Under the pieces are notes generated by a model. It saw nothing but the letters and a program-made list of their open reading frames with translations, was not told where the DNA came from and made no database searches. A program made the position numbers and the translations under genes. A stretch of 63,526 bases of DNA from the NCBI RefSeq assembly GCF_014836325.1, contig NZ_JACSQZ010000016.1:1-63526 (forward strand), in the 5' to 3' direction. Below are positions 36,612-46,586 of this stretch, piece after piece (positions within the stretch are counted from its first letter, which is position 1; the number at the start of each line of letters is the position of its first letter). The DNA is from Clostridium gallinarum (GTDB lineage: Bacteria; Bacillota; Clostridia; Clostridiales; Clostridiaceae).

Positions 36612-37748
36612 ATGATAAGATTATCAAAGTTTAGAATAGACTTTAAAAAGCTAAAGGAAATAGATAAGGTGATATTATTCTCGATGATTTCTTTGATGAT
36701 ATTTGGAATAATAAATATTTATTTAGCAAGTTCAGCTGAGTATGGAACACTGTTTTTAAAAAGACAATCTATATGGTTTGTTGTTTGCCTAGTTGCGTTA
36801 TATTTTATGCTAGCAATTGATTACACATTATTAAAATCCTATACTCCTTTATTTTATTGGGGGTCTATAGTATTACTTATAGTTACAATGTTTATAGGAA
36901 CTGATATAAATGGAGCTAGAGGATGGATAAGACTTGGACCATTATCTTTTCAACCAGCAGAGTTAGCAAAGATAGCAACAATAATGATGTTAGGTAAAAC
37001 ACTAGAAGAAATGAATGGAACTATAAATGATTTGAAAAACTTCTTTACTATGGCATTTTATTCTGCTGTGCCAGCTGTATTTATAGTAATTCAACCAGAT
37101 ATGGGAATGACTATGGTTCTATTTTTTATAGTAGTAGGAATCTTTTTTATAGCTGGACTAGATTTAAGAATAATAGGTGGAGGATTATTATCTTTACTTT
37201 TAATTATTGTAATAGTTTGGAATTCGGGGTTGATACAAGATTATCAAAAAACAAGAATAACTTCATTTATGAATCCTGAGTCAGATACATCTCAGTCTGG
37301 ATACCAACTAAGACAATCGTTAATTAGTATAGGTAATGGAGGAACTTTTGGACTACAAGGAAATACTATAACTAAAGAAAATTCTGTTGGTTATGCTGCA
37401 CAATATGTTCCAGAGGTTCAAACTGACTTTATTTTTGCTAGTATAGCTGAACAATGGGGATTAGCTGGAGCAATTTTCTTATTTGTACTTTACGGATTAT
37501 TAATATCAAGAATGATAGCAATTGGAAGGACGGCTAAAGACACATTTGGATCAATCATTTGTGTTGGATTAGTAGCATATTTTCTATTTGCTTTATTACA
37601 GAATATAGGAATGACTATTGGACTTATGCCAATTACAGGTATAACTTTACCACTTCTTAGTTATGGAGGTAGTTCATTACTTACTACAGTAATGTCAATA
37701 GGCTTAGCCTTAAATGTAGGAATGAGAAGAAAAAAGATATATTTCTAG
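36612..37748 (+). CDS. rodA: Rod shape SEDS glycosyltransferase RodA
   Basis: A 378-residue SEDS protein with about ten membrane spans that polymerises glycan strands together with PBP2. Signature parts are GARGWIRLGPLSFQPAELAK, VIQPDMGMTMVLF, YVPEVQTDFIFASIAEQWG and GITLPLLSYGGSSLL. The ATG at 36612 is the first normal start after GGAGGTG; an upstream in-frame TTG at 36585 precedes that site. Its partner PBP2 is encoded 2 kb upstream. Confidence 0.92.
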   Translation: MIRLSKFRIDFKKLKEIDKVILFSMISLMIFGIINIYLASSAEYGTLFLKRQSIWFVVCLVALYFMLAIDYTLLKSYTPLFYWGSIVLLIVTMFIGTDINGARGWIRLGPLSFQPAELAKIATIMMLGKTLEEMNGTINDLKNFFTMAFYSAVPAVFIVIQPDMGMTMVLFFIVVGIFFIAGLDLRIIGGGLLSLLLIIVIVWNSGLIQDYQKTRITSFMNPESDTSQSGYQLRQSLISIGNGGTFGLQGNTITKENSVGYAAQYVPEVQTDFIFASIAEQWGLAGAIFLFVLYGLLISRMIAIGRTAKDTFGSIICVGLVAYFLFALLQNIGMTIGLMPITGITLPLLSYGGSSLLTTVMSIGLALNVGMRRKKIYF

Positions 37749-37824
37749 TAAATGTATGATGTAAAATGAATAATGTAGAATTAATGATGTAATTTGTACC
37801 AAATTACTAAAAATACATATAAAG

Positions 37825-37862
37825 AAAAATCTGCTGTTTTAAAACTGCAGATTTTTCTTTTT
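37825..37862 (+). terminator. Terminator of rodA
   Basis: AAAAATCTGC pairs with GCAGATTTTT, followed by CTTTTTTT. Confidence 0.88.
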
Positions 37863-37871
37863 TTAACGCAT

Positions 37872-38009
37872 AGGAAAGTATAAAAAGTTATGCCTTATTA
37901 TTAACTATTTATACTTTCCTTCCTTCAGTTTGCAAAGAGATAAACATTGTATGACGGCGACTTGGAGCGTATGCGACGGAGCAAGGAATATAATGTTTAT
38001 CTCTTTTTT
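37872..38009 (+). repeat. Dispersed double-hairpin element, copy E (chimeric)
   Basis: The first hairpin (37872-37920) is identical to that of copy A, yet the second hairpin (37935-38005) is of subfamily II (AAGAGATAAACATT with AATGTTTATCTCTT). The core is GGCGACTTGGAGCG. It lies just after the rodA terminator and fills much of the 323-base gap; the last 60 bases contain only the leader of the next gene. Confidence 0.85.
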
Positions 38010-38071
38010 ATAGCATAAAATTATCAAATATTAAATATAAATACATTATTAAGGATAGGGGAGAGAGGTGT

Positions 38072-38539
38072 ATGGTTAATAACTATAATGAAGCATATAG
38101 AGATTATTATGAAAGGATGAGAAAAAGAACTAGTGGGAGTACAAGGGAAGTAGATAAGATAGTTAGCAGTAGAGAGGATATATATCCAAGTATGACAAAT
38201 GTACGGAATAATTATAACTATAATAGAGGTACTTATGGAATTGTAAAGGAAAAGAAAAAGTTCAAATATATAGATAGATTTATATTGAGACTTATAATTA
38301 CATTTACATTATTCTTAGGAGTTTTTACATTGAAAATAATGCCTAACCAAAAAGCGAAAGAGATTTATGAAACTTGTAAAACAGCTATAAATAGTAACAT
38401 TGATTATAATGAAGTATTTTCTAAGATTGGGAAGTCTGGTACTAGCTATAATGATATTTTAAAAAATATAGAGGAAAAATATTCTGAAATTATAGAGGAT
38501 ATTAAATTAGAAGATTTAAATAAAGCTTTTAATCTATAG
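38072..38539 (+). CDS. Small single-span membrane protein in the SpoIVFA position
   Basis: A 155-residue protein with a long polar N-terminus rich in Tyr, Asn and Arg, one membrane span near residues 71-90 (FILRLIITFTLFLGVFTLK) and an acidic helical tail. It lies 65 bases upstream of spoIVFB, exactly where Bacillus and many clostridia encode SpoIVFA, the inhibitor and anchor of the SpoIVFB protease. Unlike SpoIVFA it has no LytM/M23 domain. It may be a reduced SpoIVFA; this rests on position and topology only. The start follows GAGAGGTG. Confidence 0.5.
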   Translation: MVNNYNEAYRDYYERMRKRTSGSTREVDKIVSSREDIYPSMTNVRNNYNYNRGTYGIVKEKKKFKYIDRFILRLIITFTLFLGVFTLKIMPNQKAKEIYETCKTAINSNIDYNEVFSKIGKSGTSYNDILKNIEEKYSEIIEDIKLEDLNKAFNL

Positions 38540-38604
38540 AGTATAAAATTTTATTAAGTAGAAGGTGATTTTATAGAATTGTAGCAATTAATAGGGAGAT
38601 TTAA

Positions 38605-39465
38605 ATGAAGAGAGAGACAAAAAAGATTTTAGCAGAGATATTTTTAATCTTATTGATATGTAGTTATAATCCAATGTTTATATTTGCTTTTATATGGGTA
38701 TTTTTACATGAGGTAACTCATATAATGGTAGCATTAAAATATGGATGTAAATTTTATAATATAGGTTTTCATATATTTGGATTAAATGCAGAACTTTCAG
38801 ATATAGATATACTAAAAGACAGGGAAAAGGTTAATATTTATCTTTCGGGAGCTATATTTAATATATTTGCTTCACTTTTATTATATCTAATTAGTTTTAG
38901 ATATAATAACAATTTTATTGAAGCTAGTATAAGTTTAAACATAGGGTTAGCTATATTTAATTTACTGCCTGCCTATCCATTAGATGGATCAAGAATTTTA
39001 GAGATAGTTTTATCAAAAAAAATTCTGTTTAAAAAAGCTCAAAGAATTATAAGTATAATAAGTTTTACAATAGCAGGTTTATTTATTGTTATTGGGATGT
39101 ACATTTATATATTTCTACATAGTGTAAATTTTAGTATTATCATAGGAGCAATAATTATAATTTATGTTACTAGGATGGAAGAGCATACTTCCATGTATAT
39201 AACTATGGGAAACGTAGTTAAAAAAAGAAAAAAGCTTTTAAAGGATAATTATATAGAAAATAAGAATATATCAGTTTATTACAAGCAAGGACTTGTTAAT
39301 GTATTAGCTTTAGTTGATAGAAATAAGTTTAATACTTTTTATATTTTAAATGATGATATGAAGCTAATATATGTATTATACGAAGATGAATTGATAGAAG
39401 CTTTAAAAAGTTATGGGAATATGACTGTGGAGGAATATGTAAATAAAAAATCCTTAAAATTATAA
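38605..39465 (+). CDS. spoIVFB: Stage IV sporulation protein FB, M50 intramembrane metalloprotease
   Basis: A 286-residue site-2-type protease that releases pro-sigma-K in the mother cell during sporulation. The zinc motif is HEVTH in a membrane helix (residues about 34-38). The third ligand lies in LLPAYPLDGSRILE. Five to six spans are seen. The C-terminal 80 residues resemble a CBS-type module (FYILNDDMKLIYVLYEDELIEALKS). The start follows AGGGAG. Its place upstream of the radical SAM, RNase G and rplU genes is conserved in clostridia. Confidence 0.85.
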   Translation: MKRETKKILAEIFLILLICSYNPMFIFAFIWVFLHEVTHIMVALKYGCKFYNIGFHIFGLNAELSDIDILKDREKVNIYLSGAIFNIFASLLLYLISFRYNNNFIEASISLNIGLAIFNLLPAYPLDGSRILEIVLSKKILFKKAQRIISIISFTIAGLFIVIGMYIYIFLHSVNFSIIIGAIIIIYVTRMEEHTSMYITMGNVVKKRKKLLKDNYIENKNISVYYKQGLVNVLALVDRNKFNTFYILNDDMKLIYVLYEDELIEALKSYGNMTVEEYVNKKSLKL

Positions 39466-39506
39466 AAAAGGATTAAATTATAATTAGCATATGTATTAGT
39501 AATAGA

Positions 39507-39568
39507 TTTACCTTTAGTTTTATATATGCTAGAATAGAAAGTATGCATGGCTGTCTTAAGGCAGCCAT
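39507..39568 (+). promoter_or_regulatory. Promoter and 5' hairpin of the radical SAM operon
   Basis: TTTACC (39507) and an extended -10 TGCTAGAAT (39527-39535) are spaced by 17. Transcription would begin near 39541. The leader then forms ATGGCTG / CAGCCAT (39547-39568) with only a short T stretch. The hairpin could stabilise the mRNA 5' end or attenuate transcription. Confidence 0.5.
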
Positions 39569-39597
39569 TTTAAATTCTTGATTTAGGAGGAATGATT

Positions 39598-41451
39598 ATG
39601 AGAAAAATTACTGATCATATTTTATATAAGGTTGAAAAGCCATCAAGATATGTTGGTGGAGAATTAAATCAAGTAGTTAAAGATCCAAAGGATGTTGACA
39701 TAAGATTTGCTTTTTGTTTTCCAGATGTTTATGAAGTAGGAATGTCCCACTTAGGAACAAGAATTCTTTATCATACAATAAATGAAAGAAAAGATACATA
39801 TTGTGAAAGGGTTTTTGCTCCATGGCCAGATATGGAAGCAGAGCTTAGAAAAAATGAGATTCCTTTAATGACTTTAGAAACAAAGGACCCTCTTACAGAG
39901 TTTGATATATTAGGTTTCACTCTTCAATATGAAATGAGTTATACAAATATATTAAATATGCTTGATATGGCAGGAATAACTTATAGAGCCTCAGAAAGAA
40001 GAGAAGATGAACCAATAATTATGGCTGGTGGACCTTGTGCTTACAATCCAGAACCATTATATGACATAGTTGATTTCTTTGAAATTGGTGAAGGTGAAGA
40101 AATCATGAATGATGTTCTTGATGTATATAAAAAGTACAAAGGAAAAGGAAAGAAAAAGGAATTCTTAAGAGAAATAGCTAAAATAGAGGGAGTTTATGTA
40201 CCTTCTTTATATGATGTTACTTATAACGAAGATGGAACTATAAAGGAATTTAAGCCTAAATTTGAAGATGTTCCAGCTAAAGTAAAGAAGAGAATAGTAA
40301 ATAATTTTGATAAGGTAGACTTCCCATTAGATATGATAGTACCTTATTCTGAAATAGTACACGATAGAGTAGTTTTAGAAACTTCAAGAGGATGTACTAA
40401 TGGATGTAGATTCTGTCAAGCTGGTATGATTTATAGACCAGTTAGAGAAAAGACAACTAATACATTACTAGAACAAGCAAGAAAAATGATAGATGCAACA
40501 GGATATCAAGAAGTATCATTAGCTTCATTAAGTATTTGTGATTATTCAGATATACAAAACCTTGTAAGTAGTTTAATAATGGAACATGGAAAGAAAAATG
40601 TAGGGGTAGCTCTTCCATCTATTAGAGTAGATGCCTTTTCAGTTGATTTGATTAAAGAAATTCAAAAGGTTAGAAAAACTGGATTAACATTTGCTCCAGA
40701 AGCAGGATCTCAAAGAATGAGAGATATTATAAACAAGGGATTAACAGAAGAGAGAATATTAGAAGCTACTAAAAGTGCCTTTGAATCAGGCTGGAGCACT
40801 ATTAAATTATACTTTATATTAGGACTTCCATATGAAGAATTATCAGATGCTGCAGGTATTGGTGAACTTGCAGAGAAAATGGCTGCAGTTTACTATGAAA
40901 TTCCAAAGGAAAAAAGAGCAAAGGGATTAAAAATTACAGTAAGTACTTCAATACTTGTACCAAAACCATTTACTCCATTCCAATGGGCACCAATGGCTAG
41001 ACCAGATGAAGTATGGCAAAAAATAGATGCTGTTAAAGGTGCTATAAAAACAAGAGCTATTCACTATAATTATCATGAGCAAAAAACTTCATTTATGGAG
41101 GCTGTATTTGCTAGAGGAGATAGAAGAACTTGTGACCTATTAATAAAAGCCTTTGAAAAAGGTGCTAAATTTGATGGTTGGTCAGAGTACTTTAATTATG
41201 ATATATGGATGGAAGCTATGAAGGAATGTAATATCGATGAAGATTTCTATGTTTATAGAGAGAGAAGCTATGATGAAATACTTCCATGGGACTTTATAGA
41301 TATTGGAGTTAATAGAAGATATCTAGAAGTTGAAAATGAAAAAGCAAAGAAAGCAGAACTTACACAAAACTGTAGAAAAGGATGTACAGGATGTGGAATT
41401 AATGTAAACTTTAAAGAAGGGAAGTGTTTTGAAGGTGCGTTATGTAATTAA
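39598..41451 (+). CDS. TIGR03960-family B12-binding-like radical SAM protein
   Basis: A 617-residue protein. An N-terminal B12-binding-like fold (DIRFAFCFPDVYEVGMSHLGT) precedes a radical SAM core with CTNGCRFC in LETSRGCTNGCRFCQAG. A C-terminal Cys cluster reads CRKGCTGCG and CFEGALC. It is widely conserved in Firmicutes next to the DUF2344 gene and RNase G, suggesting RNA modification, but no reaction is proven. The ATG at 39598 is chosen as it lies eight bases after AGGAGG; the in-frame ATG at 39592 is too close to it. It overlaps the next gene by 23 bases. Confidence 0.88.
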   Translation: MRKITDHILYKVEKPSRYVGGELNQVVKDPKDVDIRFAFCFPDVYEVGMSHLGTRILYHTINERKDTYCERVFAPWPDMEAELRKNEIPLMTLETKDPLTEFDILGFTLQYEMSYTNILNMLDMAGITYRASERREDEPIIMAGGPCAYNPEPLYDIVDFFEIGEGEEIMNDVLDVYKKYKGKGKKKEFLREIAKIEGVYVPSLYDVTYNEDGTIKEFKPKFEDVPAKVKKRIVNNFDKVDFPLDMIVPYSEIVHDRVVLETSRGCTNGCRFCQAGMIYRPVREKTTNTLLEQARKMIDATGYQEVSLASLSICDYSDIQNLVSSLIMEHGKKNVGVALPSIRVDAFSVDLIKEIQKVRKTGLTFAPEAGSQRMRDIINKGLTEERILEATKSAFESGWSTIKLYFILGLPYEELSDAAGIGELAEKMAAVYYEIPKEKRAKGLKITVSTSILVPKPFTPFQWAPMARPDEVWQKIDAVKGAIKTRAIHYNYHEQKTSFMEAVFARGDRRTCDLLIKAFEKGAKFDGWSEYFNYDIWMEAMKECNIDEDFYVYRERSYDEILPWDFIDIGVNRRYLEVENEKAKKAELTQNCRKGCTGCGINVNFKEGKCFEGALCN

Positions 41452-42136
41452 GTTTACTAAGGAATCAGAAATTAAATTTATATCTCACTTAGATTTAATG
41501 AGAACTCTACAAAGAGTAATAAGAAGAGCAAATCTTCCAATGGAATACTCAAAGGGATTTAATCCTCATATGGCAATGTCAATAGCACAACCTTTATCAG
41601 TTGGTGTTTATTCAGATGCTGAATATATGGATATAGTATTAGTAGAAGAATTAAATGAAGAAGAAATAATAAATAGATTAAATGAAAAAACTGCATCAGG
41701 AATTAAATTTTTAACAGCTAAAAAGGTAGTAACTAAAGAGGGAGAAAAGAAAGTTCCTCAAACTATGGCATTAGTAGATGCAGCAAGGTTTACAGTGAAA
41801 ATCTTATGTGAAGATGCTAAAGTAGTAGAAGAAAAAATGAAAGAATTAGAAAATAAGGCTGAATGGACTACTATAAAGAAAAGTAAAAAAGGTGAAAAAG
41901 AAGTTAATTTAAGAACTATGATTAAGGAAATGAAATATTGGATAAATGATGACGAACTAGTATTAAATATCCTTATTTCATCAGGAAGTAGAGAACATTT
42001 ATCACCAGATTTAGTAGCAAGCTATATAAAGAGTAATATTGATGAAATAGTAGAAGATGCCTTTATAGATATAAAAAGAGAAGAAATGTATGTATTAAAA
42101 GATGATAAATACGTACCAATTTATAAATTTATTTAG
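41429..42136 (+). CDS. TIGR03936/DUF2344 radical SAM partner protein
   Basis: A 235-residue protein beginning VRYVIKFTKESEIKFISHLDLMRTLQRVIRRANLPM-like in two parts, the family hallmark KxxxxxFISHLDLMR, then YSKGFNPHMAMSIAQPLSVG. In many organisms it is fused to the radical SAM protein encoded upstream; here the two genes overlap by 23 bases. A TTG start at 41429 follows GAAGGGAAG; a GTG six bases later is possible. The function is unknown but surely tied to its partner. Confidence 0.88.
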   Translation: MKVRYVIKFTKESEIKFISHLDLMRTLQRVIRRANLPMEYSKGFNPHMAMSIAQPLSVGVYSDAEYMDIVLVEELNEEEIINRLNEKTASGIKFLTAKKVVTKEGEKKVPQTMALVDAARFTVKILCEDAKVVEEKMKELENKAEWTTIKKSKKGEKEVNLRTMIKEMKYWINDDELVLNILISSGSREHLSPDLVASYIKSNIDEIVEDAFIDIKREEMYVLKDDKYVPIYKFI

Positions 42137-42150
42137 GGAAGTGTATTTTT

Positions 42151-43599
42151 ATGAGAGAAATTTTCATTGAAAGAGATGAATTGCTTTTAAGAATAGCCAT
42201 AAAAGATAATGGAAAGCTTGAGGAGTGCTTCTTTGAGGAAGCCTCCAAAGACCCTAAAATAGGAGAAATTTATAAGGGAAGAGTAAAAAACATAGTACCT
42301 GCTATAAATTCTATTTTTGTAGATATTGGATTAGAAAAAGAAGCTTATATGTATCTTAGTAATGAATTAAGAAATGAAGGAATTAAAAAAGGTGATGAAA
42401 TTCTAGTAGAAGTAATAAAAGAGCCAATAAATAATAAAGGTGCTAAGGTAAGTAAAAATGTAAGTATTCCAGGAAGATTTATGGTGCTAACTTTAGGTGG
42501 AAATGGAATAAACTTCTCTAAGAGAATTAATAGTCAAGAAGAAAAAGATAGAATATTAAAGGCTATAAGCAATGTAGATGGATATGGAATAACTATTAGA
42601 ACAGAAGCAGTACATGCCGGTGATGATGATTTAATAAAAGAAAAAGATAGACTTTTAGTTGAGTTTGAAACTCTTATTAAAAAATTACAATATAGCTTAA
42701 ATCTTGGTAAGGTCTATGGTGAAAATATTATATTAAATAAAGTTCTTACTGAAAATTTGAATACAAAATGTAAGATATTTACCAATAATGAAGAAGATTT
42801 AAATGAAATATATTCTTTAATAGAAGAAAGCAATGACATAGTTGTAGAAAAGTTTAATAATGCTAGAAGCCTATTTGATTTTTATGGCATAGAAAAAGAA
42901 ATATTAAAGCTTAGACATAAAAAGGTAGCTTTAAACTGTGGTGGGAATATAGTTATAGATAAAACTGAAGCTATGTATGTTATAGATGTAAATTCCTCTA
43001 AAAATATTAAAGGAAGAAGCTTTGATAAAACTATATTAGAAACTAATTTAGAAGCAGCCAAAGAAATAGGAAGACAAATTAGGCTAAGGAATTTAGCTGG
43101 AATTATTGTTATAGATTTTATAGATATGAGAGATTTTTCTCATAAATCAATAGTTATGGATGCATTAAAAGAAGCATTAAAAGAAGATAAAGGAAATATT
43201 AAGATATTCCCATTTACAGAACTAGATTTAATTCAAATTGCAAGAAAAAGAAGAGGGAAATCTATATATGAATATTTAGAGGAAAAATGCAAGAGATGCC
43301 ATAGTGAAGGTTTTGTTTTAAAACTATCATATATAGAAAAGTTAATAAGAAATGAAATTATAAAAGTAGAAGAGGAAAGCTCAATAAATTCTTTCTATAT
43401 TGAATTAGATAGAAATTATGAAGAAATAGTTAGAGGAGATGAGTTTTCATTTTTGGCAAATATAAGTTCATTGAAAAATGAAATTTATTTAAATTTTGTA
43501 GATGGAATTGAAGGATATAAAATAGAACCTTTAATTTTTAAAAGTCAAAAAGAAAATGTGAAAAATTATCTTATAAATGCTTATGAAAAATATGAATAA
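42151..43599 (+). CDS. rng: Ribonuclease G/E family protein
   Basis: A 482-residue endoribonuclease. An S1 domain lies at residues 37-100 (GEIYKGRVKNIVPAINSIFVDIG). The catalytic part has YVIDVNSSKNIKGR with the metal-binding Asp, and GIIVIDFIDMRD with the second. The zinc-link CKRCHSEG follows. The C-terminal scaffold region of RNase E is absent, so it is RNase G-like. It trims rRNA and turns over mRNA. It starts 15 bases after the DUF2344 gene. Confidence 0.92.
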   Translation: MREIFIERDELLLRIAIKDNGKLEECFFEEASKDPKIGEIYKGRVKNIVPAINSIFVDIGLEKEAYMYLSNELRNEGIKKGDEILVEVIKEPINNKGAKVSKNVSIPGRFMVLTLGGNGINFSKRINSQEEKDRILKAISNVDGYGITIRTEAVHAGDDDLIKEKDRLLVEFETLIKKLQYSLNLGKVYGENIILNKVLTENLNTKCKIFTNNEEDLNEIYSLIEESNDIVVEKFNNARSLFDFYGIEKEILKLRHKKVALNCGGNIVIDKTEAMYVIDVNSSKNIKGRSFDKTILETNLEAAKEIGRQIRLRNLAGIIVIDFIDMRDFSHKSIVMDALKEALKEDKGNIKIFPFTELDLIQIARKRRGKSIYEYLEEKCKRCHSEGFVLKLSYIEKLIRNEIIKVEEESSINSFYIELDRNYEEIVRGDEFSFLANISSLKNEIYLNFVDGIEGYKIEPLIFKSQKENVKNYLINAYEKYE

Positions 43600-43604
43600 A
43601 TTGC

Positions 43605-43634
43605 TTTACAATCTACATAATAGTATGGTAAAAT
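43605..43634 (+). promoter_or_regulatory. Promoter of the rplU operon
   Basis: TTTACA (43605-43610) and TAAAAT (43629-43634) are spaced by 18, with an extended TGG before the -10. It gives L21 and L27 their own transcript independent of rng. Confidence 0.65.
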
Positions 43635-43644
43635 AGCAGATGTT

Positions 43645-43730
43645 AAACCGCACATAAGAGGTTTTTAGTTAAACAAAGTTTAGAGCTTTGTACCTCGGTT
43701 GGCGAGACCGTAATAAGAGGAGGTGTTTTT
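43645..43730 (+). promoter_or_regulatory. Ribosomal protein L21 leader RNA
   Basis: Three short stems can form: AAACC with GGTTT around 43646-43665, CAAAG with CTTTG around 43675-43690, and CGGT with ACCG around 43695-43710. They directly precede the ribosome binding site AGGAGG of rplU. L21 leaders of this kind are known in Firmicutes and let L21 control its own synthesis. The type is recognised by position and overall shape; a model search was not possible. Confidence 0.6.
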
Positions 43731-43731
43731 A

Positions 43732-44043
43732 ATGTACGCAGTATTATCTACAGGAGGAAAACAATACAGAGTTCAAGAAGGAGACGTAATATTCGTTGAA
43801 AAACTTAACGCTGAAGTTGACTCAACAGTTGAATTAACTGAAGTATTAGCCGTTTCAAATGGTGATTCTTTAAAAGTTGGTACACCAGTTGTAGAAGGTG
43901 CTAAGGTTGTAGCTAAAGTTGTTGCTCAAGGCAAAGCTAAGAAAATCACAGTTTTCAAGTATAAGCCAAAGAAGGACTACAGAAAGAAAACTGGTCACAG
44001 ACAACCATACACTAAATTAGTAATCGAAAAAATCGAAGCTTAA
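43732..44043 (+). CDS. rplU: 50S ribosomal protein L21
   Basis: A 103-residue protein starting [18 protein letters not shown] and ending [24 protein letters not shown], the full L21 pattern. The ATG at 43732 follows AGGAGGTG; an in-frame start nine bases earlier would overlap this site. Codons are richer in C-ending forms than the surrounding genes, as expected for high expression. Confidence 0.97.
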   Translation: MYAVLSTGGKQYRVQEGDVIFVEKLNAEVDSTVELTEVLAVSNGDSLKVGTPVVEGAKVVAKVVAQGKAKKITVFKYKPKKDYRKKTGHRQPYTKLVIEKIEA

Positions 44044-44048
44044 TTATT

Positions 44049-44423
44049 ATGATTAAGATTAGGATTTTCAAAAAAGATGATTTGAGACTTGGTTTTAAGA
44101 TAGAAGGGCATGCTTTATCAAGGTCTGAAATAGAGAAAAGTGGAAATGCTTATGATTTAATTTGCAATTCAGTTTCTGTATTATCTCAAGGTGCTTTAAT
44201 AGGTATGGAAGAGGTTTTAAAGCTTGATATTAAGTATGAAATAAATGATGGATTTTTACATATAAATTTATCAAATCTTAAGATTGAGGACTTAGAGAAG
44301 TGTCAAGTATTACTTTTAACTTTTGAAAAAAGTATAGAAAGCTTGATTGAATCTCTTAAATTAACTTTTGGAAGTAAAAAAGATAGTGAATATATAAGAT
44401 TATTGAAAAAGGAGGTGCAATAG
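44049..44423 (+). CDS. prp: Ribosomal-processing cysteine protease Prp
   Basis: A 124-residue YsxB-family protease. The catalytic pair is His21 in EGHAL and Cys39 in [10 protein letters not shown]. Prp cuts the N-terminal extension of L27, encoded by the next gene. It lies between rplU and rpmA with only five bases to rplU and a single base to rpmA, the conserved Firmicute order. There is no strong ribosome binding site, so translation may be coupled to rplU. Confidence 0.93.
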   Translation: MIKIRIFKKDDLRLGFKIEGHALSRSEIEKSGNAYDLICNSVSVLSQGALIGMEEVLKLDIKYEINDGFLHINLSNLKIEDLEKCQVLLLTFEKSIESLIESLKLTFGSKKDSEYIRLLKKEVQ

Positions 44424-44424
44424 T

Positions 44425-44724
44425 ATGTTAATAATGAACCTTCAATTATTTGCCCACAAGAAAGGGGTAGGTAGCTCTAAGAACGGTAGAGACTCTGAAG
44501 CTAAAAGATTAGGAGTTAAAGCTGCTGACGGAGAGTTCGTTTTAGCTGGTAACATTTTAGTTAGACAAAGAGGAACAAAGATTCATCCAGGAACTAATGT
44601 TGGTAAGGGTGGAGATGACACTCTTTTTGCTAAAGAAGACGGAATTGTTAGATTTGAAAGAATGGGTAGAGATAAGAAAAAAGTTAGCATTTACCCAGTA
44701 AATCTTGAAGAAATAGCAGAATAA
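44425..44724 (+). CDS. rpmA: 50S ribosomal protein L27 with cleavable N-terminal extension
   Basis: A 99-residue protein. The first ten residues, [10 protein letters not shown], match the Firmicute extension, and [20 protein letters not shown] begins the mature protein at the peptidyl transferase centre. Prp, encoded just upstream, is expected to cut between Ala10 and His11. The second consensus Phe of LQFFA is Leu here. The start follows AAAGGAGG. A terminator follows. Confidence 0.97.
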   Translation: MLIMNLQLFAHKKGVGSSKNGRDSEAKRLGVKAADGEFVLAGNILVRQRGTKIHPGTNVGKGGDDTLFAKEDGIVRFERMGRDKKKVSIYPVNLEEIAE

Positions 44725-44735
44725 TTTATTTTCAT

Positions 44736-44765
44736 AAAGCACCCTATCTAGGGTGCTTTATTTTG
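44736..44765 (+). terminator. Terminator of rplU-prp-rpmA
   Basis: AAAGCACCCTA pairs with TAGGGTGCTTT across TC, followed by ATTTTG. Confidence 0.88.
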
Positions 44766-44781
44766 TGAAAATAATAAATTT

Positions 44782-44838
44782 AAATGGGCAATTGACAATG
44801 AATAAATTTGCCCATTGTACACTGTCAATTGTCCATTT
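44782..44838. repeat. Quasi-palindromic ATTGACA-type intergenic element
   Basis: Arms of 19 bases, AAATGGGCAATTGACAATG and CACTGTCAATTGTCCATTT, pair with two mismatches. The left arm can instead pair inwardly (ATGGGCA with TGCCCAT), so two structures compete. It is neither T-tailed nor near a start codon. Its repeated CAATTG/TGACA words suggest a small mobile or slippage-derived repeat. Confidence 0.6.
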
Positions 44839-44910
44839 ACATATAATTTGTGAAATATAATGGATACTTATTTAAATGTAATAATTAAATAATAATATTA
44901 TTCACAATTA

Positions 44911-44919
44911 TGATATAAT
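44911..44919 (+). promoter_or_regulatory. Extended -10 promoter of obg
   Basis: TGATATAAT is a perfect -10 with the upstream TG. No good -35 is seen, as usual for extended -10 promoters. It lies about 65 bases before the obg start. Confidence 0.5.
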
Positions 44920-44969
44920 AAACCTTACAAAGTTTGAAATAATAAGAATAAGGTTAGAATAATTTATGA

Positions 44970-46274
<1,305 letters not shown>

Positions 46275-46288
46275 TTAGGAGGAAAAAT

Positions 46289-46582
46289 ATGATAACAGGA
46301 AAACAAAGAGCTTACCTAAGAGGACTTGCAAACAATATGGATCCAATATTTCAATTAGGTAAAAATGGAATAGAAGAAACTTTCTTAAAGCAAATAGAAG
46401 AAGCTTTAGAAGCAAGAGAATTAATTAAAATTAAAGTTCTTGAAAATAGCGGTTTAAATACTAGAGAAGCATCTAATGAAATATGCGAGAAAATAGGATG
46501 CGAAGGAATTCAAGCAATAGGAAGTAAGATGGTTTTATATAAAAAATCCTCTAAAAAGCCTAAGATAGAATTACCAAGGTAA
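46289..46582 (+). CDS. yhbY: YhbY-family RNA-binding protein
   Basis: A 97-residue CRS1/YhbY-domain protein that binds pre-50S particles. Signature parts are LTGKQRAYLRGLANNMDPIFQ-type start (GKQRAYLRGLA), QLGKNGIEETFLKQI and a GxxG-like loop near the end (IGSKMVLYKKS). It lies 14 bases after obg, following TAGGAGG, and four bases before nadD. Confidence 0.92.
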   Translation: MITGKQRAYLRGLANNMDPIFQLGKNGIEETFLKQIEEALEARELIKIKVLENSGLNTREASNEICEKIGCEGIQAIGSKMVLYKKSSKKPKIELPR

Positions 46583-46586
46583 TTAT

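Noticed and set aside
42151..43599. RNase E with a degradosome scaffold
   Set aside because: The protein ends after the zinc-link and small domain, so it is the short RNase G-like form.
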